Below, piece by piece: positions 31,977 through 45,130 of a DNA stretch of 64,000 nt (position 1 is the stretch's first letter; every line of letters begins with the position of its first letter). Under the pieces are notes generated by a model that saw only the letters and a program-made list of their open reading frames with translations, was not told the origin of the DNA and ran no database searches. The translations under genes were made by a program, and so were the position numbers. The stretch is from NCBI GenBank assembly GCA_020205615.1, contig CM035163.1, forward strand, positions 42,108,189-42,172,188, read 5' to 3'. The DNA comes from Panax quinquefolius. Lineage: Eukaryota; Streptophyta; Magnoliopsida; Apiales; Araliaceae.

Positions 31977-33858
31977 TATGACGCCCCCAAAATAGGTATA
32001 CATCACCCATCTTGAGTTGCCAAATACATGGTACGAAATTCAAATACAACTTAATAATACAACTGTCGTGTAAAATACGACAATATATAAACTGAGAGTT
32101 TAAAACGAATATTGTCATCTAGACAATATCCACACTCAGTGGAATCCTCATTACATTTATTATCACACTATTTCTATTTCCTAGAATAGTGAGGACTACT
32201 AATGCTATCATCTGGACCGTCACTCCGTTCCCCGACTAGTCCCGGCTACGTTCTCATTTCCTGAAGAGGACAATGAAAGTAAAAGGGTGAGCTCAACTAG
32301 CCCAGTAAGAAATATTATGACTAAGATAATGCAGAATAAATTATCGTTAGCCTTTAATAATGTTAAACTGATAGAATATAATAGACAACAAGTTTAACTG
32401 CAGTGGAACAAGCAATCCATTAGAAGAGTCAAGTAGAGCATAAAATCTACTATCTTCTATGATTTAAAAGGTTTTTCATCACTTTTATCGCTGAGACTCA
32501 GCTTAATAAATAATCCACATCATCGAATCACCCCTGCACTACTACCCAAGGATATTCTTTAGTATCACGACCACAAATTATCCATGCAATACGGGCCAAG
32601 GATATTCGTATGTATTCATCAATGGTCATGATCATGCCAACAACTCGTCCATCAATGTACTATGGGCCAATGAGGACTTTTACCACATCATTTGTAACAT
32701 TACTACCATGATTATAATCAATAATCCTCGGTCATAATCATACCAAGTCCATCTATGCACTACGTGCCACAAATGACTTTCAATGTAATATAAACATGAG
32801 GATGATGACAATGATATAAGAATTCAATAAAACATGTTCAAGGATAAATTTTAAAGATTTATAATTTAATTTATCCGAAATCAATAACGTCCCAAATTGT
32901 CGACACGATATCGCTTTGTGGAGTAAAATTCAAGAATAATATTGTATCAAAAATAATTTGGACAAAAAAAGCGAATCAATTTTATCATGAATAAGACCGG
33001 GTGAATAGTACTCGAGGGAATAGTACCTCGTGAATAGTACTTCAGGAATAGTAACCCCGTGAATAGTACTCCAGCATGAAAAAGTTAAAACTTATCAAGA
33101 ATGCTCAAAATAATATTTCCATGAAAAGATACTGGATGAAGCGCAAATATCAAGGATATTCTACTAATTTCATGGAGTATAGAAGCCAAAACTTTAACAA
33201 AACGAGTATAGAATTTGAAATCTGAAACGAAATAATATTACTTACATACTACAGAGTATGGAGGAAAATATTATTTCAAGCGAATATTGAACAAAAATAA
33301 CATCCCTTACGAATATTAAATGAAAATAATATTCGTTACGAATATTAAACGAAAACGATATTCCTTACGAATATTGAATGAAAATAATATTCATGCGAAT
33401 ATGAAAAATAATCTCTTCAGAATATGAAATAAATAATCCCCCTTAATAACCAATTGTAAAATAGAATTCAAAAATAAAGATCAAAACATGGATATAATTA
33501 AAGATAGTAACCATAAGAGACATTTTGGACAAAGAAAAAATTTTATTTTTCGGTGAATAGTGCCGTATACGTGAATAGTAATCCCGACACAAAAAGTTAC
33601 AAATTTGATAAAAGTTCGGACTAAAATTTCTAAGATAACGATTGAAGAAAATAATATCATTCATGAAGAAAATAACATCCCTTACCTCAAAATATAATGA
33701 TTTTACGATTGGAATATCTGATGTAAAGTCAAGGAAACTTGCAGACCTAATAAAGAACTCTCAAAGTATCTAAATACTCACAAAAATACACTCGACAATA
33801 TAGAGAGAAAAGAAAACTTATTTCGTGTGTGATTTTCAATTCTAACCTAAGCTCCTAT
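31977..33858 (-). mobile_element. Tekay-like LTR, minus orientation, truncated at its TATA box
   Basis: It begins TaTGACGCCCCCAAAATAGG (canonical TGTGACG) directly after codon TAY of the Athila-like ORF, with ataag (31972-31976) as expected TSD. It carries the family landmarks, including a GTGAATAGTA/GAATAGTACTCGA cluster (32998-33078). It is cut at CCTAACCTAAGCTCCTAT, that is, inside the LTR TATA box, by element B, with cctat (33854-33858) as TSD. The remaining half of this LTR is not found after element B, so it was lost together with the 3' part of B. Confidence 0.82.
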
Positions 33859-36673
33859 TATAAGGCCCCGAATTTTATGAAATAAAAGTATTCAATTTTT
33901 CTTATAATTACTATTCAAGAAATGGTTAAATTGATAAAAGTTAAAGTTAAGGGTGATATATATAATTTTTCAAAAATAAGCAAGTGGTTATAAAATACTC
34001 ATTATTGTTGGGAATATTCGTTTGGTCGTGGAATATTCTTTCCGTCGGGAATATTCGTATTTACTTGCAAGGTAAAATTTGTGGGCCCCATAATGTAATA
34101 ACTGCCTTGATGAAGAAAAACGCACAAAAGGGATTTTTATAAATAACTGCAGTAATTGTTACCAAGTATCATCGTTGGAATACCCGTTATGGTTAAAACA
34201 CACTAATACGCGTTGTTGAACAAGAGAGCACGCGTATTGCACCAATTATTGATTCTTACGTAAGAAGGCACTACTCAATAATTGTTACAATAATTACTTA
34301 TTCAAAGATTTTATTTTATCGATTCAATAATTGTCAAGTTTGATATTTTATATCATTGTTGTTTCAATAATTGTCATTACACAAAGATTTTTATTATCGG
34401 CAATAATTCATATTATCTGAATAATATTATTAGATAACATTATTGCAATGTCTAGAAAGTTCGCTTAAGGAGAGGTTTGGTCACCTAATCATGCTACCAA
34501 GAAGAAAAAATTCTTATTGGAAAGCCCCTCTTTCCTGAACCGCCTCGTCATCAATATTGAATTACGTAATATTATTTGTGAATAATTAATTATTGATTCA
34601 TATGATGAGGAAAATATTGATTTTATGTGGATATAGATGGAGAAAATTTTTAAAATGACAATTGTTGAAAATTAATATTTTATCTTTTTCTCGATAAAAT
34701 AATTCATTTAAATATATTATTTTAATAATATATTAATTGGTGATATTTTTACAATGAATGTGGGATATATGAGTATATGAGGAGGAAGAGTATTTTGTTG
34801 CATTAAATGATTAATACATGTTTTGTGTGTTTGCGACCCCATTTCTTGATCGAAATTTGATTATAAATTGTAAAATCGCCTGGTTTGTGGATTTCGGTCA
34901 ATTTCTTTTGGAATTTGGAAAAACTTTCTTCGCAAAGTTGTAGAGAATTGAATTTCCTATAAAAAGTGTGAGATTCAAATTTTCCGACAAAAGGGCTATT
35001 TATTATGAATTATTGAAGTTCAAGTTCAAATAATTAATTTTTGGAAGTGTTATTTATTTTATTAATAAAACATTTTTTTATATGTTGTGGGCATATTTAA
35101 TATGTGCATGATGGCTGAATTCAGATTCAAGATGTGGGCGTATGAATTTTGTTTATATAATATTATTATATTCAATTTTCGCTTTGGTGTTCTAAGCGAA
35201 TTTCTATAAATAGGTGCTTAGGTTAGAATTGAAAATCACACTGTAAACTCAAGTTTTCTCTCTCTATATTATCGAGCGTATTCTTGTGAGTATTTTGAGT
35301 ATACTTTGAGTATTGCTATACTGGTGCAAGTTCAAGTCATAGCCTATATCCTGTTTCAACTAAAGTACTTGTCTTTTCGAGGTAAGGGATGTTATTTTCT
35401 TCTCAAATGATATTATTTCTTCAATATCATTATGTTGAAATATTGGTTGGAACTTTTTATCAAATTTGGAACTTTTTCATGCTCGGGTTACTATTCATGA
35501 GTTACTATTCACGAAGTTACTATTCATGAGTTACTATTCACGAAGTTACTATTCACGAGTACTATTCATGAAGCGTGAAGATGTTTTTTGTGGAATTTCT
35601 ATCTTTTGGTGTCGAGTTACTATTCACGATATCTGGCACTATTCACGATATACGGTACTATTCACGAATCACGCAGACTATTCAATTAAAAAATGAAAAT
35701 TTTCCTTTTAAATCTAAAATATCTATCAGGGATACAAGCTTTGAGATATCCATGTTTTGATCATTCTTAAATTTTACACCACTATGATTATTTTTTGAGG
35801 TATTTTTGGACATGGATAAAACAAAGTACGAATCCTTAATCCTTAATCCTTGTCATTTTGTTTCAATCGGATTCGCTTTTTTTAAAATATTTTCATCATC
35901 TTCATCTTAAATTATGATATTATGGAATATCTTTGGCCAGTAGTCAAAAGATGAATGATTTCTGAAGAATATCTTTGGCTGTGAAAGTAAAAAGATGAGC
36001 AGTGTTGAGATGAACATGACCGATCGATTAATATCTTTGGCTCGTAGTGCAAAGATGAACAGTGTTTAGATGAACACGACGAAATGATGAATATCTTTGG
36101 CACAGTAGTGCAAAGATGAATATTTGATTCCGTATATATATTGATTGATGTTACAGGATAAAATATCGACGATGAACTTTTAAATTCATATATAGAAGAT
36201 AGTAGTTTGCATTCTCTACTTAACTCTTCTAATGAATTATTATTTCACACGCGAAGATTGATTTAAAACCGGTTTGTCTATTGTATTCTATTAGATTTTT
36301 TCCTCGTTGGAGACTAACGATAATTTGTTGTATATTATCTTAGTCATAATATTCTTTATCGGGCTAGTTGAGCTCACCCTTTTCCTTTTGTTCCATTTTT
36401 CTTCTCGGGAGGCGAGAATGTAGCGAGTACTAGTCGGGTATGGAATGAAGGTTCTAGAGAGAGTTGTTTAGTAGTCCTCACCATTTTGTAAAATAATGTA
36501 TCAATAATTATGATGGGGATTTATTTGCGTGTGGATATTGTCTGAGATGGCAATATCGTATTTAAACTCACAGCTTATATGTTGTAATAATAAAGTTGTA
36601 GTTATTTCGTATCCATGTATTTGGCGACTTTCGTAATGGGTTGGATGGAATGGACCTATTTTGGGGCCATCCA
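33859..36673 (+). mobile_element. Element B 5' LTR
   Basis: 2815 bp, from TATAAGGCCCCGAATTTTATG (canonical TGTAAGACCCC) to ATTTTGGGGCCATCCA. It contains a TATA box (CTATAAATAGGTGC, about 35204-35216), a TACTATTCAC cluster (35480-35665) and four hairpins of the ATCTTTGG...CAAAGAT type (35930-36120). Confidence 0.85.
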
Positions 36674-36675
36674 GC

Positions 36676-36687
36676 TGGTATCGAGCT
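36676..36687 (+). other. Element B primer binding site, degraded
   Basis: TGGTATCGAGC stands where TGGTATCAGAGC is expected (one base lost), two bases after the LTR end. It is still recognisable as the initiator tRNA-Met type. Confidence 0.75.
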
Positions 36688-36857
36688 TAGGGATATGATC
36701 TCCGGCGAGATCGAGGAATAGAACTAGGAGGGAGAGACGAGTAAATCCTTCGCTAGTGTGTCCTACCTAAGCTTATTTGTTAATTGGGTCAATATATAAG
36801 GATATTATGTGATATATTGATTTCCTTAATTAACCCTTGTTTTATGATGATTTGAGA

Positions 36858-37978
36858 ATGTCGAATGAGAATATTAACAAAAGGGAGTAAATGAGACCGT
36901 GGAGATGCTCAGATTTACTAACGAGGAAAACGTGCAACAAAGTTAACAATGTACCTCCCGTGAACAACACCACCGAAAGCGGATGATGAACGAGGGGATG
37001 TTTAGAAGCTTTTTGCGGTTCATGCAAAAATCGTATTTAGGAGACTCGTGTTCAAAATACAGGAGAAATGATAGCAATTCACGGGTTGTCACAAACAAGC
37101 GCTTCAAAGAGTTGGGACCACCAGAATTTAAGGGAAAGCCGATCCGATCATGGCGGAAACATGGGTCAAGCAAATTACCAAGATATTCGATGTCTTGGGA
37201 TGCACGGAGAGAACAGAAGGTTCCATTCGCCACCTTTATGTTCCGTGGCGGGCGGACATCGGTGGGAATCGTGAAGCGTACCCATCCAACACCTCTCGGC
37301 ATGTCATGGGAGACATTTCGAAAACAGTTCAATGACAAGTACTTCCTGAAAGTATTCGTCATATAAAGGAAGTGGAGTTTATTAGACCGGAGCGTAATAA
37401 CATGATTTGTGTCCCAAAGACGAGGCGAAAGTTCATGGAGTTATCCAGTTTTGCACCTCATTTGGTGGAGAATGAGGAACGATGACGCTGGATGTTTCGA
37501 GAGGTTTGAAACCCGGCATACGTCAAGAGATCTCATTTCTCATAAATTTTCTCTATTCAGATGTTGTCAATGTGGCTCGATTGTTAGAGCGAGATAACGA
37601 AATGCGTTCAACCGAGGGACCATAACCGGATCATACCAAAGATAGCGATCATCGTAATAACGATAACCAACGAGAAAAGAATCTACGTACAAAAGGCGGT
37701 AACCACTCGGGTGGTAATCGTGGCCATGAAAATAGAAGAAGCGAAGTCCTGGGAGGAGATTTTAAAAGAGGAGATTCAACAACGACCATTTGAAGACGTC
37801 GGCGCAAAGAGTAACTAGTTCCAAGGGAGGAGAAAGACCACCGGTCAGATGTTACAAATGCGGAAAGAGGGACATATCACCAAACCGCCCACAACAAATT
37901 AAGGTATGCTATAATTGTGGAAAAGAAGGACATATCGCCGAGATTGTACGATATCAAAACCCAGTTCAACGGGAATGG
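36858..37978 (+). pseudogene. Element B gag with two CCHC knuckles (broken)
   Basis: Homologous start ATGTCGAATGAG at 36858, followed by stops and frame changes. Recognisable pieces are MMNEGMFRSFLRFMQKS, FKELGPPEFKGKPIRS and MSWETFRKQFNDKYFLK, later KFSLFRCCQCGSIVRAR in a shifted frame, and the knuckle region VRCYKCGKRDISPNRP (37853-37890, spacing altered) and VCYNCGKEGHIAEIV (37902-37950). Heavy decay, with at least four frame breaks. Confidence 0.8.
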
Positions 37979-38019
37979 TGACTCAAAAGGATGTCCCAGA
38001 AAAGTCAAAGTCAACGGTT

Positions 38020-38890
38020 CCTGGAAGAGCGTTTGTCGTGACCGGTCAAAATGCGAGGAACCCGAACGAAGTTAGCACGGGTTAGTTAATTATAAATTCT
38101 TGTGAAGTTTATACCTTACTAGATACCGGTTCTACCCATTCTTTTATCTCTCTTGCTTGCGCTCAACGTTTGAACTTGACTACGGAGAAATTAGACTTTG
38201 ACCTATCTGTGGAGACTCCATTAGGAGAAACTTTCATTACATCCGTTGTTTAGAAATCTTGCTTGATTCAGGTTGGCACTATCACATTACCTGTTAACCT
38301 TATTTCTATGGAGATATTTGCTTTTGATGTGATTTTAAGGTTAACTACTCATCATGTCGAAATTGATTACTTTCGTAAGGTTGTTAGTTTTCATATTCCT
38401 AAGCAACCTGTTATTCGAATTCAGGCAATCAAACCATTGAAGTCAAACATTTTCATATCAAGCCATGAAGTCATTCGTTTATTACGGATGTCAAGTTTTC
38501 TTAGTCCATGTTATGGATTTGAATAAAGACACGCCGATTTGAATAATATTCCTGTTGTTATCAAATTTTTCGACGTATTTCAAGAAATTTCTTGGCTTAC
38601 TCCCAAAGCCTCGATATTAAATTTTGTATTGACTTTGAACCCAAAGACAAAACTCATTTCTAAAATCTCATATCGAATGGCTCCTATTGAACTTCGTGGA
38701 GTTAAAAATTCAACTATAGAATTTGGTACCGAGCCTTTATCCGGTGACTTCCTTTGTGGAATGCACCGCCGCCGACTTCTCGTAGGGGGACACCATATTC
38801 GTGCGATAGTAAACCGATAGGTGTCATTGTAACGTGCTATCCAAGGTTGGGATATGAGTCACAGTTGAGAACAACCTAAGTCGATCACTT
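38020..38890 (+). pseudogene. Element B protease region and family-specific segment
   Basis: Protease reading: VYTLLDTGSTHSFISLACAQ (38105-38165, DTGS intact), then a TAG before KSCLIQVGTITLPVNLISME and FAFDVILRLTTHH, in which part of the usual LGIDWL is lost. It continues into NNIPVVIKFFDVFQEISWL and [13 protein letters not shown], the RT N-terminal linker. At about 38725 it leaves homology to element A and enters the segment PLSGDFLCGMHRRRLL...HHIRAIVNR, shared with D (53410-53550) and, in another place, C (41525-41660). Confidence 0.78.
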
Positions 38891-38899
38891 AGGTTGGGA

Positions 38900-39233
38900 T
38901 ATGAGTGCCTAGACATTGCCAGTACGCTCACTTATGTGACAATGATCCTGATTTTGAGGCTATTCTGAAGGAAATGACTAAGCCGGGTACAACATGGATC
39001 AAAGGTCGAAAAGGAGGCACTGTTTTTCACAGTAAGGATCTCAGCAAGTATGGGAAAATATGATACGCATTCCTGTATGCCAAGCTGTTTCCATCCATAC
39101 ACACGTCCGATGTCACCAAAGAGAAGGCATTATTGTTATATGCAATTGTGCAAGATTTTATCATCGACATAGGGGCTATAATCAGTTTTTCAATTAGACG
39201 ATGCTTACGAGGACATTTCTCGGGCTGCTTGCC
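38900..39233 (+). pseudogene. Athila-like 3' ORF, part 2 of 3
   Basis: The plus strand reads CDNDPDFEAILKEMTKPG, TWIKGRKGGTVFHSKDLSKY, one TGA, then AFLYAKLFPSIHTSDVTKEK, ALLLYAIVQDF and RCLRGHFSGCL. It ends exactly where element C begins at 39234. The same frame continues with PHPSLICGLCRKAGVRW on the other side of C at 46451. Some codons between part 1 and this part are missing with the B/LTR rearrangement. Confidence 0.8.
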
Positions 39234-40768
39234 TGTGACGCCACCAAAATAGGTATACATCACCCATTCTGAGTCACCAGATATATGGTACAGAAATACA
39301 AATACAACTTAATAAAACAACTATCGTATAAAATACGACAAAACATAATCTGAGAGTTTTAATACAAATATTGTCATCTAGACAATATCCACACTCAAAT
39401 TCAATCTTATTACAAATAATATCACACTATTTCACAGAATAGTGAGGACTACTAATGCAACCATCTAGACCGTCACTCCGTTCCCCGACTAGTCCCAAAT
39501 TTATATTCTCAACTCCCAAGAGAACAAAGAAAAGAAAGGGTGAGCTCAACTAGCCCAGTAAGAAATATTATGACTAAGATAATACAGAATAAATTATCCT
39601 TAGCCTTCAACAGTATAACAAATGATAGAATATAATAGACAACAAGTTTTAGATCAACAACTGCAGCGGAATAAGCAATCCATTAGAAGATTCAAGTAGA
39701 ACATAAAATCTACTATCTTCTATGATTTAAAAGTTTATCATCAATTTTATCGCTGAGACTCAGCTTAATAAATAATTCACATCATCGAATCATCCCTGCA
39801 TTACAGGGAAAGGATATTTTTTAGTATCACGACCACCAATTATCCATGCACTACGGGCCAAGGATAATCATGTTTTCATCAACGGTCATGATTATGCCAT
39901 AAAATAATTCATCTTTGCACCCTTGGCCGAAGAGAACCCATGCACATGATCATATCAAAAACTGTCCATCATTGCACTACGGCCAATTAGGATTTTTACC
40001 ACATTATTTGTAACATTACGGTCATGATTATACTGAATAATCCCTGGTCATAATCATACCAAGTCCATCTATGCACTACAGGCCACAGATGACTTTCAAC
40101 ATAATATAAGCATGGGGATGATAACAATGATATAAGAATTCAATAAAATATGTTCAAGAATTAATTTATCCAGGAACCAATAACGTCCAAATTGTCAACC
40201 TGATACTGCTTTGTAGTGTAAAATTCAAGAATGCTCAGAAGAATATTTTTATGAAAAGATACTGGGATGAAGCGCAAATATCAAGGATATTCCACTAATT
40301 TCATGGAGTATAAAAGCCAAAACTTTAACCAACTGAGTATAATAAAGAATGGAATAACAATAGAATTCACCAGGCATGCGATAGATCGCATGCATGTGTT
40401 ATTCCAATGAATATGAAATAATGGAACCACACGCCACATGAACGCATGAACATGAATAATTTTTGTAATTTTAATCAACAGTTAACAGTAAAACTTCCGC
40501 CGTTATTTTCATAAAAATATTTTTGTCATTTTTTCAATCCGGCAATAATTCCATTGTAGGTCCACTAATGATTGTACTGGCCGCATTTGGATATTCCCCG
40601 ACAAAAAGAATATTCCCCACCAATCGAATATTATACAACAACTTGCATACTTTTCAAAATTTATAAATATTACCCACAACTATAACATTATCTCAAATCC
40701 ACACCATAATTATAAAAAAAATATTTCGAGAAAATTAAATCTTTATTTGTAAAATTTGGGATTTTATA
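39234..40768 (-). mobile_element. Element C 3' LTR with large internal deletion
   Basis: It aligns to 43464-46450 at both ends, but after GTGTTATTCCAATGAATATGAA (about 40395-40415) it jumps, near 40460-40480, to the sequence equivalent to about 46160 of the 5' LTR. The deletion removes the tandem arrays, the TATA box and the start of the leader. It ends GGGATTTTATA (canonical TTTTACA). Confidence 0.88.
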
Positions 40769-41660
40769 ATCTCCCCTCCTTATAAAATTTTGCCCTCGAA
40801 ATTTACGTACGTACCTGGTATGCCGAACAGATTAGGATACCTCGTCAGATTCTAACTCTTGAGATATAATCTTTGAGCGTAAAATATACTCCTTCTTATC
40901 CAAGATTTTAACAGGTACATCTTCATACGTTAAATCATCCGCTATCTCGTCCGGTTCTAAATCAATAATGCGATTCGGGTCGTCCACATATTTACGTAAT
41001 ATCGATACATTAAAAACGTTATGAACACGCTACATACTTGGCGGTAAAACGAGTCTATAAGCCACAGTTCCTACTCGATTGAGGATTTTAAATAGACCAA
41101 TAAAATTGAGGGTTGAGATTTCCTCTCTTCGTTGATTCTTGCTTCTAGTATAACGCCCTCTTGAACCTTCTTCTTCACATTCATCAACTCCGAATCTTTA
41201 GCTTGAGCGACTTTAACTTTATCGATTAAAGTCGATTCTAATCGTATATTCGCACTCTTAAATGCATACGATCTTCTACTCAACGCGTCAGCTACCATGT
41301 TTGCTTTTCTAGGATGGTATTAAATGGTATGGTCGTAATCTTCAACAGCTCGAGTCAACGTCTTCAGCGCATAATACGTTCGTTTTGGGTAAAGAAATAC
41401 TTGAGGGTTTAAGAAATGGGTTTTGTACTAGGGTCAATACAAAATTCGGTTTTGTGCTCTGGGGTAGGCTAAGAAGTCTTTAGGGAAAACGTCAGGAAAT
41501 TTATTAACAATAGAAATATCATTTAAAAACTGTGACTCTCATCCAAGACTTGGATAGTACGTCACATTGATACCTATCAACTTGTCACCGGTATCCACGG
41601 CTTCCCCTACAGAAAGTCTGTTTTTGGTGTATTCCACACAAGGAAGTCAACAACGAAAGG
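40769..41660 (-). pseudogene. Element C pol remnants, rearranged and integrase-less
   Basis: In transcription order: the family-specific segment (41660-41525), then DISIVNKFPDVFPKDF and PFLKP (41500-41405), which normally precede RT, then a jump to the RNase H end (YFFTQNE, about 41400; VEDYDHTI...YHPRK, about 41330), then [13 protein letters not shown]...KKKVQEGV (41298-41160). It joins directly, at RINEERKSQPS (about 41105-41130), to the post-integrase region (NRVGTVAYRLVLPPSM..., EDLTYEDVPVKILDKKEYIL). The whole integrase core is absent. Element D has the same junction at about 63715-63735. The chromodomain-like end is also cut before VLWRN. Confidence 0.8.
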
Positions 41661-41671
41661 CTCGGGGCTCT

Positions 41672-42100
41672 TTACTTATGGCTTGATATAACAGTGATTG
41701 AATTTAGTGGTTTGATTACTTGAATTCGCATAATAGGTTGGTTAGGAATATGAAAGCTACCAACCTTACAAAAATAATCAATTTTAGTATGATGAATAGT
41801 TAACCAATCGATTCCTAAAATCATATCAAAGGCAAGTATTTTCAAAAAGATAAGATCGACAAGAAACGTGAAAGTGTTAATTTGAATCAAACAAGTTTTA
41901 TAAACAGTGGATGTAACGAAGGTTTCTCCTAACGAAGTTTCAACCGATAAGTCAAAGTCTAATTTCTCCAGAGTCAAATTTAAACATTGAGCGCAAGTAG
42001 GAGAAATAAAAGAATAGGTAGAACCGATATCGAATACGGTATAGACGTCGCAAGAGTTTATAATTAACTTACCCATAATAACCTCGTTCAGGTTCCTCAA
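41672..42100 (-). pseudogene. Element C aspartic protease, active site altered
   Basis: 142 codons open: LIINSCDVYTVFDIGSTYSF, SPTCAQCLNLTLEKLDFDLS, ETFVTSTVYKTCLIQ and AFDMILGIDWLTIHH. The catalytic DTG is DIG, so the protease should be inactive. The rest of the fold is preserved. The frame stops at SSHK, where the family-specific segment begins. Confidence 0.88.
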
Positions 42101-42189
42101 TAAACGCTCTTACTTAAACTACCAGCTTTGACTTGTCTGGGACATCCTTTGGTGTCACTATCCTAGCAGGACTTGACTTCATTATACGA

Positions 42190-43282
42190 CAAAATTGAGC
42201 TAGGTGACCTTCTCTTCCATAATTGAAATATGTTTTGGGTTGCTGCGTACAGTTTGGATGGATATGTCGCTTTTGTCCGCATTTGAAACATACGACCGAT
42301 GGTCGTTCATCTTCCTTGGAAACGGGTGCTGGTGCTGCTGTCTTTCCATCATTATTGAACTTCTCTTCTTGAAATTTCCACTTCTATTATCTTGGCCATA
42401 ATTACCACCGAAGTGGTTAGCATTCTTGGCATGATAATTTCCCCCACGATGGTTATCGTTGTTCCGATGGCTGTTGCCACCGGTACGATTATAATCGTGT
42501 TCTTGGTCGTTACCTTTTGGTTGAGCTGACTCATTATCGCATTCCACTAACTGAGCCCTATTCACAACATCTGAATATAAACAAAGTTTATGAGAAATGA
42601 GGTATTGACGTATTTTGGGTTTGAAACCTCGCAGAAACATTCGCATCATTCAATCCTCATTATCAACCAAATGGGATGCAAATCGGGATAACTTGAAAAA
42701 CTTAGCCTCGTACTGCGACACAGTCATATTGTTTTGCTCCAACTTGATGAATTCCACCTCCTTCATGTGATGAATACTTTAAGGAAAGTACTTGTCATTG
42801 AATAATTCTTAGAACTTCTCCCAAGAATTCTTAAGTGCGTCAGCCTGGGTACATTTTACAGATTCCCACCAACGATCTGCTTCTTCACGCAACAAAAAGG
42901 TGGCGAATGGAACCTTTTACTCCTCTGAGCATTCCAAGACATCAAATATCTTGGTGATCTGCTTTATCCACGTCTCTGCCTTAAGTGTTTCTGGCTTTCC
43001 CAAAAACTCTGGTGGTCCCAGCTCCTTGAACTGCTTAGTGGTGACCAACCGTGGGTTGCCATTGCTCCCACCTGGATTATGAAGAGGAGTCTCTCTCGTT
43101 TGATTTTGTATGAATTCTAGAAAACTCCTAAATGTACCATCGTTCGTCATTTGATTAGTGTTGTTGTTTACACGAGGATTATCGCCTTCCTGTTGCACAT
43201 TATCTTGGGTATTGATCGTTGGTGACTCAACGGTCTCATCTGCTCCATTGCTTATCTCAACATTTTCGGATGCCATTTCCAA
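42190..43282 (-). pseudogene. Element C gag
   Basis: It starts at ATG 43282 (or the second Met at 43276, MASENVEISNG, which aligns with the starts in A and D). The first 121 codons are open: TNQMTNDGTFRSFLEFIQNQ, TKQFKELGPPEFLGKPE and WIKQITKIFDVL. A stop after CSEE, a few stops in the middle, then MMRMFLRGFKPKIRQYLISH and CLYSDVVNRAQLVECDNE (42649 on). The nucleocapsid end has a frame shift; in the corrected reading the first knuckle is CFKCGQKRHIHPNC, and the second has its first and second Cys changed (YFNYGREGHLAQFC). Confidence 0.85.
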
Positions 43283-43449
43283 ATACTGCTACAAAACAAG
43301 GGTTAATTAACATATCACATATTATCCCTATACTCTGACCGACCAATTAAATACCAAATAAACTTAGGTAGGTCATACTAGCGAAGGAATTCCCCGTCTC
43401 TTCCCTCCTAGCTCTTATCTCACATCTCAGCAAGGGATCATATCCCTAG

Positions 43450-43461
43450 GCTTTGATAACA
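43450..43461 (-). other. Element C primer binding site, degraded
   Basis: The minus strand reads TGTTATCAAAGC against the canonical TGGTATCAGAGC (two changes, both G to A on this strand's reading), two bases inside the 5' LTR. Confidence 0.78.
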
Positions 43462-44559
43462 ACTGTGATGCCCCCAAAATAGGTATACATCACCCATTCT
43501 GAGTCGCCAGATACATGGTACAGAAATACAAATACAACTTAATTAAACAACTGTCGTGTAAAATACGATAAAACATAATCTGAGAGTTTTAATACAAATA
43601 TTGTCATCTAGACAATATCCACACTCAAATTCAATCTTATTAAAATTAATATCACACTATTTCACAGAATAGTGAGGACTATTAATGCAACCATCTAGAC
43701 CGTCACTCCATTCCCCGACTAGTCCCAGCTATATTCTCAACTCCTGAAGAGAACAGTGAAAGAAAGGGTGAGCTCAACTAGCCCAGTAAGAAATATTATA
43801 ACTAAGATAATACAGAATAAATTATCCTTAGCCTTCAACAGTATAACAACTGATAGAATATAATAGGCAACAAGTTTTAGATCAACAACTGCAGCGGAAT
43901 AAGCAATCCATTAGAAGAGTCAAGTAGAACATAAAATCTACTATCTTCTTTGATTTAAAAAGTTTATCATCAATTTTATCGCTGAGACTCAGCTTAATAA
44001 ATAATCCACATCATCGAATCATCCCTGCATTACAGGCCAAGGATATTCTTTAGTATCACGACCACGAATTATCCATGCACTACGATCCAAGGATAATCGT
44101 GTTTTCATCAACGGTCATGATCATGCCATAAAATAATTCATCTTTGCACCCTTGGCCGAAGAGAACCCATGCACATGATCATACCAAAAACTGTCAATCA
44201 TTGCACTACGGGCCAATGAGGATTTTTACCACATCATTTGTAACATTACGGTCATGATTATACCGAATAATCCCTGGTCATAATCATACCAAGTCCATCT
44301 ATGCACTACAGGCCATAGATAACTTTCAACATAATATAAACATGAGGATGATGACAATGATATAAGAATTCAATAAAACAAGTTCAAGAATTAATTTATC
44401 CAAGAACCAATAACGTCCAAATTGTCAACCCTATAATGCTTTGTGGTGTAAAATTCAAGAATGCTCAGAAGAATATTTTCATGAAAAGATACTGGGATGA
44501 AGCACAAATATCAAGGATATTCCACTAATTTCATGGAGTATAAAAGCCAAAACTTTAAC

Positions 44560-45130
44560 CAACTGAGTATAATAAAGAATGGAATAACAAAAGAATTCAC
44601 CAGGCATGCGATAGACCGCACAGACAGGTTATTCCAACAGAATATGAAATAATGGAACCACGTCATGCGTAACGCACAGACAGGATATTCCAACAAAATA
44701 ATAAAGAATGGAATAACAACAGAAGTCACCAGGTATACGGTAATCCGCGTATACAGGTTATTCCAACAGAATAATAATTAATGGAACTAGGTCATGCATA
44801 AACGCATTGACAGGATATTCCAACAGAATAATAAAGAATAGAATAACAACAGAATTCACCAGGTATACGGTAATCCGCATATACAGGTTATTCCAATAGG
44901 ATAATAAATAATGGAACCAAAACAATGCATGTAAGCGCATGGTCAACATATATCCAACGTAATAATAAAGAATAGAATAATAGAAGAATTTCACCATGTA
45001 TGCGATTACTTGGCATGTAAGCGTTATTCCAACATAATAATAAAGAATGGAATAATGTAAGAATTTCACCATGTATGCGGTATTGCATAAACAGTTATTC
45101 CAACATAATAATAAAGAATGGAATAATGTG
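44560..45130 (-). repeat. Tandem array in element C 5' LTR (GGAATAACCTG units)
   Basis: About seven degenerate units of 60-85 bp. Each runs AATAATAAAGAATGGAATAA, CACCAGGTATACGG, TAATCCGCGTATAC, AGGTTATTCCAACA. Within a unit, GTATACGG...CCGCGTATAC forms an inverted repeat and GGAATAA...TTATTCC another, so each unit can fold. The array generates long artificial open frames on the minus strand. Confidence 0.85.

Larger units (their letters stand above)
33859..38890 (+). mobile_element. Element B: truncated Tekay-like retrotransposon, plus strand
   Basis: 5' LTR (33859-36673), degraded primer site, gag, two zinc knuckles, protease, and then a family-specific segment of about 150 bp in place of the RT core. 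It stops at about 38890, where Athila-like ORF sequence resumes. There is no 3' LTR. At the break, the motif GTTGGGATATGAGT occurs twice (38846-38859 and 38893-38906), a possible deletion scar. It is inserted in the TATA box of the LTR at 31977-33858. Confidence 0.85.

Noticed and set aside
36983..37366. 127-codon plus-strand frame as an independent gene
   Set aside because: It is a decayed part of element B gag (FKELGPPEF block), with the minus-strand frame at 36943-37362 as its shadow.
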